From Rhodosporidiobolus odoratus (Eukaryota; Basidiomycota; Microbotryomycetes; Sporidiobolales; Sporidiobolaceae): a DNA stretch of 64,000 nucleotides. This document shows, one piece after another, positions 46,121-58,706 of the stretch; within the stretch, counting starts at the first letter, position 1; each line of letters begins with the position of its first letter. The translations under genes were made by a program, and so were the position numbers. Below the pieces are notes generated by a model. It did no database searches and was not told the DNA's origin. It saw nothing but the letters and a program-made list of their open reading frames with translations. The stretch spans positions 1,302,001 through 1,366,000 of the forward strand of contig JAOANU010000010.1 in NCBI GenBank assembly GCA_034387635.1. The letters are read 5' to 3'.

Positions 46121-48584
46121 ATGCTTTTGCCTGCGCTGCTCGCAGCGGCACTCCTATCACTATCAGTGATGGCCCAGCCGACGCTGCGCTCGTCTCAGCT
46201 ACTCAGAGAGGTGCCATCGCTACCATTGGGACTTCATCGACACCTCCGACAAGTCGAACATCAACAAGCGTACGGAGCGCCGGTCACCCACGCAGACTCT
46301 CAAGTACCCTTCACAGCCCCTTCTGTCACGTCGTCTCGATGTCCAGAGTATCACTTCGACCAGCTAGTCTCCCACGACCCCTCGGTTCCCCCACCTCATC
46401 CGAACGCAACCTTCCAGCAACGCTACTGGTTCGACGCCTCCTTCTACAAACCTGGTGGACCAGTCATCCTCCTCGATGGTGGAGAAACAGACGGCCAAGG
46501 GCGGTTGCCATTCTTGGAAAAGGGGATTTTGCGCATCCTGAGTGAGGCGACGGGAGGAATTGGCGTCGTCTTTGAGCACAGGTATTACGGCAAAAGCTTC
46601 CCAGTTGATCAACTCAGTACGTCGCAGTTCCTCCAGCCCTCTGTCCGACAAATGTCGTCTTTATCCCCGCCTGTTCATTCAGCCTTTCTTTCTTTTCCCT
46701 GCCGTGTCCTTTTACCGGCACACTCCGAATGACTTCGCTCCTTGTCACCTTAGCTACCGACTCGTATCGCTTCCTCACCACTCTGCAAGCGCTTCACGAC
46801 CAAGCCCACTTCGCCCGTACCATTTCCTTCCCCGGCCTCGAGCACCTCAACCTGACTGCACCCTCCACCGCCTGGATCGTTTACGGAGGCTCTTACGCCG
46901 GGGCCAAAGCTGCATTTGCCCGCAAGCTCTTCCCGGATGTTTGGTGGGGCGGTATCGCTAGCTCGGCCGTTACGACCGCTATTGTCGATTTCTGGGAATA
47001 TTATGATGTGCACTTTCTCCTTTGTTCCGTTCTCACGTACCTTGCTTAACCGTGAGGATACACAGCCAATCCGCCTGAACGCTCCAACCGACTGCATCTC
47101 TCGCCTTACCAACCACACCACGCTAATCGACTCCCTTCTCTCCCTGCACAATTCCTTCATCACAAACTCGCTCAAATCCTTCTTCGGTCTCCCGAACGTG
47201 ACTCGAGACGACGACTTCGTCAACGCCCTTGCCATCCCGCTTGGAAGCTGGCAAGCGCGCAATTGGGATCCGAAGGTCGGCTCGCACCTCTTCTCCGCCT
47301 TCTGCGCCGCGATCGAAGAGGACAAGCCCGCGTCCGCACTTCCTGATATCCCTAACGTACTCGAAGCTGTACTCGACAAGCTCTCACACCTCCTCCCCGC
47401 CTCTCGAACGTGGCCGAAAGACCCCCGATCTCGCTTCAATGCGTTCTCTTCCTATGCGGCGTTCATCAAGGAACACATCGCGTCGGCTTGTCCAGAAGGG
47501 ATGACCCAAGACGCATGCTTCGGGACGGAGGTGTATGACGGGACTGGTCTAGAGGACGCGAGCTGGAAGTCGTGGAGTTATCAGTTCTGTGAGCCTTTTC
47601 TTCCTTCTCCCTTGCGACAGCCAGCCGCACCAAACCCTCCCTCAAATGCAAGCGGTACTGATTCCGTTTCTGAGCAGGCACTGAGTGGGGCTACTTTATC
47701 GGCGCCGCGCCACCTGAACATCCTTCCCTCGTTTCTCGACTCATCACCCCCGACTATACCGGTCAGATCTGTAAAAAGGCGTTCCCACCGGGGAAGCTCA
47801 ACCGTGTGTCCCTGTCTCCTCTTTCCGCTGCATGGACTACGTCATTGACAGCTTGCTCTGATGCAGGCGTTCCGTCCGAGCCGAATGTCACAGTCATCAA
47901 TCAGTATGGCTCGTTCGAGCTGTCGTACCCTCGACTAGCTTTCATTGACGGCAGTGCAGACCGTACGTTGATTTCCCCGATTCGCCCCGTGGCCCGTTCA
48001 ACAACTCTGACCTTTGCATTTCCTCCTTCTCCACCTTTTCTCCCTCCCGTATCGCTCACTACCCTCAGCTTGGCTCTATGCTACTCCTCACTCACCACAT
48101 GCAAGGAAGAGCGGAAAACGGAAAGATACCCTCCGAAAGCCATTCAAGCTTATCCCAGGGGTGCGTAGTTTTCTCCCCTGATCACCCCTGCGCTTAGGCT
48201 ACGTGGTCACCTTTTGTTCCTTGGAGTAGCGATACTGACCCAAATTTCTACCTTGTCGTATTGAACGTAGGGTGTGCATCACTGGGATGTACTTCGCTAC
48301 TCCATTTTCTCCCTCTCACTACGTCCAGCATGACTGACTGTCTTTCCTACTCTTGCCCACCGCCAAACTTACACGCTCGTACCTGCGTACCCGCTCCTCC
48401 GCATATTCTACAGGAAAACGGCCTCCTGGACCCTTCTTCCGAGCCCAAAGAAATCGCTCAAGTCCACGCTGAGGAGATCAAGTTCGTGAAGGAGTGGATG
48501 AGGGAGTGGAGGGAGAGGGGGAGGTGGAAGTGGAAGGGGTTCGGGGTAGAGGACGGGGAGAGAGACGTAGGTCGGTGGGATTAG
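46121..48584 (+). CDS. Secreted S28-family serine peptidase
   Basis: ATG 46121 opens a signal peptide (MLLPALLAAALLSLSVMA). Family blocks follow in order: FQQRYWFDASFYKPGGPVIL, VFEHRYYGKSFPVD, the nucleophile motif WIVYGGSYAGAKAAFARKLF (catalytic Ser in GGSYAG), DPWLYATPHH with the Asp, and GVHHWDEN with the His. This is peptidase family S28 (lysosomal Pro-X carboxypeptidase/DPP2 type), which cuts after proline. Several N-x-S/T sites occur (NATF, NVTR, NVTV). The C-terminus is unusual: a highly charged Trp/Arg/Glu helix (EWMREWRERGRWKWKGFGVE). Eight or so introns, some with poorly fixed borders near 48000-48400. Confidence 0.88.
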
Positions 48585-48813
48585 CCCGCTCATGAAGGGT
48601 GACAAAGGGGAGTGTACACGCAGCCGAGCGGGGCGAATCAATGTTGTCTTGCGTTTCCTTTTGTCGACGGAACAGACCCTCGCTCATTCCTCTGAATACC
48701 CGAAGTTTGTATCGGACGTCACCCCGAGCGGACTAGGCCTGCTGCGCTGGTCCAAAGCCTGAAAAAAAAGGTGAACGAGCGTCTCTACGTTGCGGCCCCT
48801 GCCCTAACCCACT

Positions 48814-51110
<2,297 letters not shown>

Positions 51111-51609
51111 GACCGGTAAGTGTCTGTGCAGTGATGAGGTGAGTAGAGTTAGATGACGGTTGAACTTGGCCGTGAGAGAGATTCAACAAGTCGAGCTCAA
51201 TCGATTCTCGAGTCGCAACTCTCGTCCAGACTGGGTTTCCCTCGTTCTTGTCACCCAACACTTCCGAGTAGGTCACCACGCTAGCCAACAGACTCAACAC
51301 CATGGTCTCTATCCCCTCCGCCATTCCCCAAATCGATCCAGACACGTCGAGACGAGCGAGAGCCAGCAGGGAGCTTTGATGGCAGAGACCACGGTGCACG
51401 CTACAGGGCGAGGGGGACGGGCAGGCGAGGGCGGAAACGGTGCAGAAAGCTTAGTTGAGCAGTTGGGACCCGGCGCACAGCAGGCGTGTGTCACCTCGAT
51501 CGAGAATCAGTGGCTAACCCTCCCCCCCCCCTTGCCAATCTCTCTCTGTCGCTTCTCCCCCATCCTCCTGCGCCCGTTCCGTTCGTCTCCTGATCCCCTT
51601 GTAGCAAAA
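51111..51609. other. Shared 5' region of PRMT3-like and uL4 genes
   Basis: Contains a poly-C/CT-rich tract (51525-51600) just upstream of the uL4 ATG, as in other ribosomal-protein genes of such yeasts. No gene. Confidence 0.45.
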
Positions 51610-52982
51610 ATGGCCAGCCGTCCCGTCGTCCAGGTCCGCTCCCTTGAGGGCGAGTCCACGAGCACTCTCCCGCTCCGTACGCTTCCCTTCCCTCTCTGAC
51701 GCCCTTGGACCGCCAGCTTACATTCCCATGACTATGCAGCGGCCGTCTTCACCGCCCCGATCAGGTCCGACGTTGTCGCGCAGATCCACAAGTCGGTCGC
51801 CAAGAACCGCCGCCAGCCGTACTCCGTTGCCTCGAACGCTGGTGAGCAGACCTCCGCCGAGTCGTGGGGTACCGGTCGTGCCGTCGCGCGTATTCCCCGT
51901 GTCGGTGGCGGTGGCACGCACCGCTCTGGCCAGGCCGCGTTCGGCAACATGTGCCGTGGCGGTCGCATGTTTGCGCCGACCAAGATCTGGCGCAAGTGGC
52001 ACGTCAAGGTCAACCAGAACCAGCGCCGTTTCGCTGTCGTCTCTGCCCTTGCCGCCACTGCCCTCCCCTCGCTCGTCCTCGCCCGCGGTCACCGCATCGA
52101 GGGCATCTCCGAGATCCCCCTCGTCGTTGGTTCCTCCGTCGAGTCGATCAAGAAGACCAAGGAGGCCGTTGCCGCCCTCACCTCCCTCCAGGCCCACGCC
52201 GACGTCGCCAAGGTTATCGCTTCGAAGAAGGTCCGCGCCGGTCGCGGCAAGTCCCGCAACCGCCGCTACCGTCAGCGCCGCGGTCCCCTCGTTGTCTACA
52301 ACGAGGACAACGGTATCGTCAAGGCTTTCCGCAACGTCCCCGGTGTTGAGACTGCCAACGTCCGCTCGCTCAACCTCCTCCAGCTCGCGCCCGGTGGTCA
52401 CCTCGGTCGCTTCGTTATCTGGACCGAGGGCGCTTTCGCTCAGCTTGACGAGGTTTACGGCACCTACGAGAAGGGCTCGGCTCTCAAGTCCAACTACACC
52501 CTCCCCCTCTCCAAGGTTTCCAACCCGGACAGTGCGTTTCTCACTTCTCACCTCTTGTTTTGGGTCATTCGCTCATGTTTTCCTTTTCTTCGTCTCTTTC
52601 TTTCTTTTTTCTTCATTACCTCCCTGCATTCTTCGACCTGCAGTCACCCGCATCATCAACTCCGAGGAGATCCAGTCCGTTCTCCGTGCCGCTGGTGCCC
52701 CGACCACCAAGAAGGTCCGTCTTCCTCTCGTTTCTTTCCACCGTGTCGTCCCCATACTCATCCCTCGCACCCTTTTCCACCATACAGGCTACCGGTCAGC
52801 ACAAGTCCGCGTTGAAGAACCCGGCCATCCTTGCCCGCCTCAACCCCTACGCCGTTGCCGCCAAGCGCGCCGCCATCAACAAGGAGGCCGCCATCAAGGC
52901 TGGCAAGTTCGCCAAGGCCGGCAAGAAGCAGCCCCTCGTCAAGGCCTCCAAGGAGTTCAAGGAGACCCTCACTTCCGCTTAA
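51610..52982 (+). CDS. RPL4: 60S ribosomal protein L4 (uL4)
   Basis: Exons 51610-51676, 51740-52531, 52644-52714 and 52798-52982 join in frame to about 371 residues, normal for fungal uL4. Signatures: [85 protein letters not shown], and the eukaryote-specific basic C-terminal extension ([20 protein letters not shown]). The protein binds 28S rRNA and lines the exit tunnel. Strong C-ending codon bias fits high expression. I see no snoRNA boxes in the three introns. Confidence 0.98.
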
Positions 52983-53579
52983 ACATATCCACGTGTACAC
53001 ACACGGGTTTGACAAGAGGAAGGAGATGAGGAGCTGGGTGATTGGTAGCGGGAAGCGGGTAACGCGACTCGTGGCTCGCCATCAGTACGGGTTTGCGTGC
53101 GAGAGAGTCAGAGAGAGCTGTGAACAGGCTATCGAATGTGTTTTTCAGCCCGTCGAGCTCAATTCCTTGCTCCTCGACGGGCTTCGCCTCGCGTCCTCAA
53201 CGGCGACCGGGCGTTTGGCCTGGCCGCTTGGACGTGCCGTTGCATCGAGCGGGACAACGCCGGCGAATGTTGCCGGCAAATGTACACACTCGTCCACGAC
53301 GTGGACGCACGATGTTGACCTTCTCAGTTACGTCTTTTGGTGGTTCTCCCGCCCTTCCGAGTCTTCTCCACTTTCGCCTTGCTCCGGACATCTCGTGGGT
53401 ACGTCCGGCACCTGCTGTCATCTTCTCCTTAGGTCATAGCCAGCTCAAAACGTTTGCAGCCAGCGGTCAGAAAGGAAGACGCCTCTGGTCCGTGAGCTGA
53501 AGGGGTTTGATTCCTCTTTCTTTGCAGCCGCGCAGGTCATCAGGAATCGTGAAATTGCCTCGAGCTGTCAACCGGGGCG
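52983..53579. other. Intergenic region between convergent uL4 and MYND genes
   Basis: 3' flanks of both genes; no gene supported. A GCCGGCGAATGTTGCCGGC inverted repeat lies around 53260-53278. Confidence 0.4.
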
Positions 53580-54468
53580 TCAGCGGAAATCCCCGCGTCC
53601 CGGTCCGATTTCCTGCACACCTTCAAGCTCTTGGACAACCTCCTTTGCCGCAGTCCTGAGCTCTGCCGTGCCCTGCAGCCCTTCCACCGTCGCTTCCAAG
53701 CGCTGGAGCCCCAGAATAGCAGTTGACAGCTGGCTCAAAGGCAAGGCGAGAGTTGCAGCAACAATGCTGAGTTGCCAGAGGAACGGGAACTTGAAGAGAG
53801 GTCGATACTGCTGCAGAGTACGTCAGTCAGGAGATCGTTGGCCAAAAAAAAATTGTTGGCGTAGAGTGCGAAGGGGAGCCATGCAGAGTTGTTCTCTCTT
53901 GAGAGCCTGTTTGTCTAGGGTGCGCATCAGAACATGTCCCGAGTTTGGTCCGGTTCACTCCGCTGCTTCCCATTGTCTGGTAGGGTCGCGATGAGAACCA
54001 AGTCCTACAAGTCAAGGCAGGTAATTCAGCTCGGTAACAAGAAAGAGGACGCAAACGCACAGCACCAGTCCAGTGCTCACCCTCGAGATTGGCTATGCGC
54101 AACATTTGCGCTGCCGGACCGTCGTACGCCTCGAAGAAACTCTTTCTCTAGCTCCGTGGCCTCTCCTGAAAGGTAACGTCCTGCACACTCTTCATTTTGC
54201 TTTGCGTTCTTTGGCATCAAGCGGAGGCGCGAAGAAACAGTCGCGATCCTTCTCGCACCGGGGCTCGTGCATGTTCCAGATCTGTGAGCAGCTCGGATTA
54301 GCTCGCTACTGCCTCCCCTCTCCACTAGTCCGATCCGCACAGAGAGAGGATGAAGCGTACAAGCTTTCGATGTTCCCTCGAGCAGAAGTAGATGCCTCGG
54401 CAGCACCGCAGGACTAGGCTGGTTCTGGCGGGGCAGACTGCGCAGTCGTGAACGTCTTCTGCGCTCAT
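53580..54468 (-). CDS. MYND zinc-finger protein, exons partly resolved
   Basis: ATG 54468 gives MSAEDVHDCAVCPARTSLVL, then RCCRGIYFCSREHRKL, spliced to IWNMHEPRCEKDRDCF. The pattern C-x2-C, C-C, Y-x-C-S-x-x-H, W-x-x-H-x3-C is a MYND finger, a protein-interaction module. Later exons read SFFEAYDGPAAQMLRIANLEG, a segment DLVLIATLPDNGKQRSEP, and a last exon (about 53815-53580) FKFPFLWQLSIVAATLALPL with LSTAILGLQRLEATVEGLQ. The hydrophobic LWQLSIVAATLALPLSQL may be amphipathic or membrane-associated. Joins near 54180 and 53900 are uncertain because frames change twice. Confidence 0.6.
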
Positions 54469-54795
54469 CTGGGCGACGTAGCTTCGAGTGTAAAGAGTGA
54501 AAGGCAATATGGAGGAATTCAACCCGGCTTTGTCGGAACCAGTCGATCCTGCCGAGAAATTCTACTTGGACTAGGCGTCTCGCTGGGCACCGTAAGAGGA
54601 GCTACTAGCCCGTGTCAGAACGGCTCCTGCCCGGCGCAGGGACTGAGCGAAACGACGAGCACTAGGATTGCGAGGAGAAGAAAACAACGAACAAGCGATA
54701 CTGCCCGATTTATTTACGATATGCAACCTGCAAGCGCTCCGTTCCTCTCTCCCTCCACCTTCCTTTTCCACCAATCTCGCACCACCGAGTTCCGA
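54469..54795. other. Intergenic region, no supported gene
   Basis: 327 bp between the MYND gene start and the WD40 gene stop; nothing else recognised. Confidence 0.4.
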
Positions 54796-57700
54796 TCACA
54801 TAACCGCGCAATCCGCCTGCCCTTCCTGACCTGGATTCACCACGAAGCGGATCCTCCTCCGCCCGCCTCCATCTTCAGCTAGTTCGCTGTCATCGCCTTC
54901 GTCGTGCTCGTCGCCGCCAGCTGTCAGACCCTCGTCACCGAGTCGAGCCGCGAGGAGGGAGAGAATGGACTGAGCCTGTTACCGAGGAAGAGCGAGGGCC
55001 AGTCAGCGCCAGTGTGTAGGGGGTCTATCTCCTCCACACAGCCACAGATCACATAGTCACTGTGCCGAGTACCATCCGTGAAGCGCGAGAAGGTGAGAGG
55101 AAGATACGCACACTCAACCCGATCTGTGCCCTCCCCTCGCCTCTCGCATTCCTCGCCATGATCTCCGCCTTCTGTCCGACCTTGTTCTGCTTCTCGCTCG
55201 CAGTCGTGTCGGTCGTCGGCCCGAAGAGCTTGACTGTCTCGTCGATGCCGGAAATGGCGAGTATCGGGAGTCGGGGATGAGGTTGAAGGACGTTGACGAC
55301 CTGCGCGGCCAGGAGAATGAGAGTCAGTTGCACAGATCGAGTGGAGCCGAAAGAGTGAAGACGGGGTCCAGCGAATGACGTACGGACGAGTCACCCTTGA
55401 AGATAGCCTCGACCTCGCTCTTCTCCTTGTTCCAGATAAAGAACGTCCCGTCATCACTGCCGCTGACCACCATCGATCCACCGAAAGCGAAATTGATGTC
55501 CTTCACCGTCTGCGCGCGTTGAGAAAAGGGTTTGAACAGGGCAGAGGGTGAGGAAGGCGGGAAGGATGCGAGATTGAGAAGGTCAGCCACGACTCGCCTC
55601 GAGAAAGACAGAGAAGGCGCACCTGCTTGTTCGCATGCCCGACATAGTGCTTCTTCGGCGCTACCATGGGTACGAGCGGGTGGTGCTGCCTCGCTCTAGC
55701 TCCGGGAATGAACGGATTGTCCTCCCCTTCCTCCCCCTCCTCCTCCTCCGCCTCGCTTTCTTCCACCTCGCTGTTCGACTCGTCGTCCTCGGCCATCGAC
55801 GCGTCCTCATCCTCGTCGCTGTCACTAGACGTCGCCCCAGTGTCCCGCTCTGCCGACCCCTCTGAGTCCTCTTCGCTTCCGTCGCTCGGCGCCATTCCGA
55901 CATCATCCCTTTCCGCCCCCTCGCTCGCTTCTCCCGCGGACTCGAGATCGTTGCCGGCCCCACTCGATTCACCAGCAGTAACACGCTCCGCCACGGTCGA
56001 GAGGGATAACGAACGGCGAGGTTGTTGTAGCACGACGTCGAAAGTGGCAGAAGAGGAGGAAGAATCGGCTCCGAGTCGAGTTGAGTGAGCGGTCCCTCCC
56101 TCCCGAATCCCATCTGGATCCCCAGCACCAGCTTCACGGACTTCCTCGCCGCTTGCCATTTCATGCCGTCGCCGCACGGCATCTCTCGAATCCGTGATAT
56201 CCTCCAGCTCCTCGTCGCTTAAACCCGTAGCTTCCTCCCGCCGGGCGCCCAGGCGTTCGGCTTCATCCCTCGCGTCCTCGTCCTCTTCCTCCTCCTCGCT
56301 GTTCCCACACTCGACGACCCGCTTATGTTTGTCCCGACGACGACGCTGCGCCTTTCCTCCTCCCCTCCCCTCCTTCTCCTCCTTAAACGGCGAATCCGGT
56401 CTCACATAAGTCTCCGCATCCGTATCAAACAAATACACCCCGCGATCGCTATAGCTGACGAGTAACTCGTTCGGTTTCGTCGGAGAAAGTTTCGTAGCCA
56501 CAATGTGGTTGCTGATGTCGCCGTCGTGAGGGGCGGTTGGGGAGGGAACGCCAAAGCGGCGGACGCAGTGGGTGAGGGAGCCAGAGTCGGGGGAGTAGGG
56601 CAGGGAGGGGGAGGACCAGTCGCGTTGAAAGGCGGGAGAGCGGAGCATGCGGCGGTCGTCTGCGGTACAAGGTGAAGCGTCAGCTTCGGTGGAGGCTGAT
56701 CGAAGAAGAGAAGGCACGTACGGAGGAAAGCATAGGGTGAGGTGCCAGCGACGACGAAGAGATGCGGTCGCAGTTTGCTTAGCGAGAGGGAGTAGAGGCT
56801 CATCCCTCCGCCGTAAGAAGCAAGCGGTGGGGGACAGCTCGCATTCGGCTGCGATCCGAGGCGGGAGGTGCGGCATACATGGTGTGTGCGTAGGTCGTGC
56901 TGCCTGCGGTGCAAGGTCAATCAGGTCAGCTCGTTCGTCGTATTGGCAAGACGGAGTCGAACCTGACTGTCCCATCCTCGCCGCAGCTCAGCAAGACGTC
57001 CGAGCTAGCCTCGGTCGCAACCCGCTTGACCCGGTCAGTATGACAACGGAAAACCCTGGTGCAGGCCGAAGCCGCCTCGTGGTGCGTCCATGGCTGATGG
57101 GCAGAGCGAGACCCGCTCGAGGGGATGATGGTGGCTGAGCTGAGGGAGGAATTGGTCGCGAGCGCAAGGTCGTAGACGCGGACCTACAGAACGATTTGAC
57201 CGGATTCAGCAGTCTGAAGGCAGCGCTGTGGAGTGGTGGCACGGACCGTAGCGTCTCCTGCACACGAGAACAGTCGCGTCTCCATTCCAGGTGCCCATTT
57301 GACGCTGAAGATGTTGGCTCGATGGCCTGTAGAGCTCACATCGAGGTCAGGGGCGGACCCAGCCAGAAGAATGGAGCGAGACAACTTGCCTGTATCGATC
57401 ACCTCGCTCAAACCGTACTGCAACCCCGGTGAAACGACCGTACTGCCGTTCTTCGGAGGTCGATCGAGGCCGGGCTTCCAGATGCAGATTCTGAACAGCA
57501 CGCAGGGAGTGAGTACTGCGTGAGAGACGACGGAGAGTACATGGAGCTGCAGTGCCAGAGGAAAGGAAGAGAGCACAAACTTTGTATCGTCCCCTGCTGC
57601 AGCCAATCTCTCCTGCCCACCCTCTTCCCAATCCATGGCGTTGACACCTACACTCGTATTACCTCGTCAGCAGATACAGCCTCGTAGTCCTCCATTGCCC

Positions 57701-58118
57701 GGGTTGACCACGCCCCTAACGTGACCGGGCGGAAAAAAAGGCAGAGAAGGCAACGCACATCCGGTCTATCTCGGGCCATACTCGGACATCAGGTCAGTCT
57801 CCCATCTTGTCCAAATTGAGAAGGGGGACTGAGAGGGTAGCGCACCGATCCATAAGCCTCCCTGAAAACGGTATGTCCCCTCCCTCCCCACATGCCCATC
57901 CCCCCCTCCTCATCTGGATCCTTCTCCCCAAGAGTCTGTAGTAGCGCAAACCTTGCCAGCCAGCTTGAAGAGGATGCCAAAGTCGGATAGAAGCTTGTCG
58001 AGAGGAGTGAAGGACGGTGAGGAGGTGACAATGCGAGAGAAGAGAGTGAGATGAAGGGGGATGTCAACGATGCAGACGAGTGGGGGAATGCTGAGCCGGG
58101 TGAGGCGGTCGAGGTCAT
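54796..58118 (-). CDS. WD40-repeat protein, DCAF-like, with long acidic insert
   Basis: ATG 58118 (MTSTASPGSAFPHSSASLTS). After PTLASSSSWLARFALLQTLG the WD repeats appear: VNAMDWEEGGQERLAAAGDD, HRANIFSVKWAPGMETRLFS, FRCHTDRVKRVA with DVLLSCGEDGTVRQHDLRTH, NHIVATKLSPTKPNELLVSY, then, after a large insert, DINFAFGGSMVVSGSDDGTF and LQPHPRLPILAISGIDETVK. The insert (about 56370-55640) is basic, then very acidic (repeated Glu/Asp/Ser). Two C-terminal WD repeats on the far side of an acidic insert are the layout of DCAF6/DCAF8-type substrate receptors of CUL4-DDB1 ligases; that role is inferred. The C-terminus is RIRFVVNPGQEGQADCAVM. A three-fold 9-bp repeat lies upstream at 58175-58202. Confidence 0.85.
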
Positions 58119-58706
58119 GGTTCTCTGCTACACCTTCGTAGCCAATGATTGTTATAGTTTGATCGACTGTCGATAGAAGCGAAAGAAGCGAAAGAAGCGA
58201 AATCCGAAAGCTGTATTGTCATGAGCGATTTCGCCCTTCTCATCACAGGAGACAGCACCGACACTCATCCAGACCTCGCGCACGCAAGCGCCATCGTAAG
58301 ACCAACTACAAAGCCCAGGCTGCCTAGGAAGAAAACGACTTTTTCTCCGACTCTTCTGCTACCACCATTCCGTCTCGCTCCCGCCTGTGCGCGCACGTTA
58401 GACCAAGGCAAGGTACTTTGAACTCATCATGTTCATGTCAGGTGGTGCAGCGGTCAAGAAAACGGTAACGTGACCGAGAAAGAAAGAAAGAAAGAAGTGG
58501 AAGGAAGAAAAAGAACAAAAATGCGAAAGAAACGAGTCAGACGGAGTACGAGGCGGTCATAGCAGGGGCGGGAGGGAGCGAGGGAGATATCGTCAATGAA
58601 GTGAAAGAGGGAGGAACCAATGTTAGGGAACGGGAGGATACAGCGGCGGAATTACGAGTGCGAGAGAGAACGGGATAACGGGAGGGAAGGAGGGATACTA
58701 AGGAGC
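58119..58706. other. Promoter region of the WD40 gene and 3' flank of KGD1
   Basis: Contains three tandem copies of GAAGCGAAA (58175-58202) about 60-85 bp upstream of the WD40 ATG and an imperfect GAAA microsatellite (58480-58500). A plus-strand frame from 58221 is short and unsupported. Confidence 0.5.
58175..58202. repeat. Tandem 9-bp repeat GAAGCGAAA x3
   Basis: Three perfect adjacent copies immediately 5' of the WD40 gene. Could be a regulator-binding array or a simple minisatellite. Confidence 0.8.
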
